A stretch of DNA of 64,000 nt. Source: Nocardia puris. GTDB lineage: Bacteria > Actinomycetota > Actinomycetes > Mycobacteriales > Mycobacteriaceae. The DNA lies in NCBI RefSeq assembly GCF_003315035.1, contig NZ_QNRE01000001.1, forward strand, positions 531,224 through 595,223. The letters are read 5' to 3'. Positions 63,941-64,000 of the stretch are shown one piece after another. Numbering within the stretch: the stretch's first letter is position 1; every line of letters begins with the position of its first letter. Both the position numbers and the translations under genes were made by a program. The notes under the pieces are model-generated. The model ran no database searches. It was not told the DNA's origin and saw only the letters and a list, made by a program, of their open reading frames with translations.

Positions 63941-64000
63941 CGTGAGGAGCGACGACCGATCCCGGCTCGTCGGCGATCGGTGCGGGTGACCGATCGCGAC

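Overview
The window is high-GC actinobacterial DNA with dense, mostly operonic genes and many 4-bp ATGA/GTGA start-stop overlaps. The gene content fits a Nocardia-like member of the Mycobacteriales. From memory of the mycobacterial map, the order miaB, a four-TM protein, DUF349, a LigB-like protein, miaA, dapF, hflX, an acyl-CoA dehydrogenase (fadE20-like), lexA, its divergent small membrane protein and nrdR corresponds to the M. tuberculosis Rv2733c-Rv2718c neighbourhood. The glutamate importer gluABCD follows miaB, as in corynebacteria and nocardiae. No rRNA, tRNA, CRISPR array, insertion sequence or phage gene was seen.

Layout. 1-7432: housekeeping and accessory genes (acyl-CoA ligase, GNAT acetyltransferase, MoxR ATPase plus metallo/VWA protein, class III aminotransferase, Pr6Pr-type membrane protein). 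7572-15128: hrpA helicase, nrdR, a secreted protein of unknown function, and the divergent pair of a ChiZ-position membrane protein and lexA with three LexA boxes. About 15.1-48.5 kb: a long accessory block lying between lexA and the fadE20-like gene, carrying four catabolic or transport systems. 48.5-63.9 kb: the conserved hflX-dapF-miaA-miaB block and gluABCD, closed by a strong terminator.

The accessory block has four modules. (A) 16629-23787, minus strand: HutC-type regulator, APS-reductase/fumarate-reductase-type flavoprotein, HEAT-repeat protein, two-cluster ferredoxin, a substrate-binding lipoprotein with a NosL-like C-terminal domain, ABC permease, ABC ATPase and a 7Fe-type ferredoxin. 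Most junctions overlap, so this looks like one uptake-and-redox unit. A LysR/YeiH pair of the type linked to sulfite lies beside it (24259-26292), which suggests oxidised-sulfur chemistry. (B) 27227-33398: PucR-type regulator and an acyl-CoA ligase/DUF3556/FAD-oxidoreductase operon, with the same palindrome upstream of both units. (C) 33518-42036: a divergent locus of ABC importer, two isopenicillin-N-synthase-like oxygenases, an amidohydrolase, uricase and a GntR regulator, proposed here as a route from an imported purine-like compound to urate. (D) 42898-48476: thiolase, two MaoC-type proteins, SDR, acyl-CoA ligase and a tandem-domain TetR regulator, a beta-oxidation-type operon.

Small or broken items found by reading between the genes: a 23-residue amphipathic peptide gene (26327-26398), a 32-residue coupled peptide gene (36012-36110), a frameshifted GGCT-like gene (26521-27143), a frameshifted methyltransferase gene (42109-42716), a 34-bp-period tandem repeat after the 7Fe ferredoxin gene, and a 14-bp-stem hairpin between gluB and gluC.
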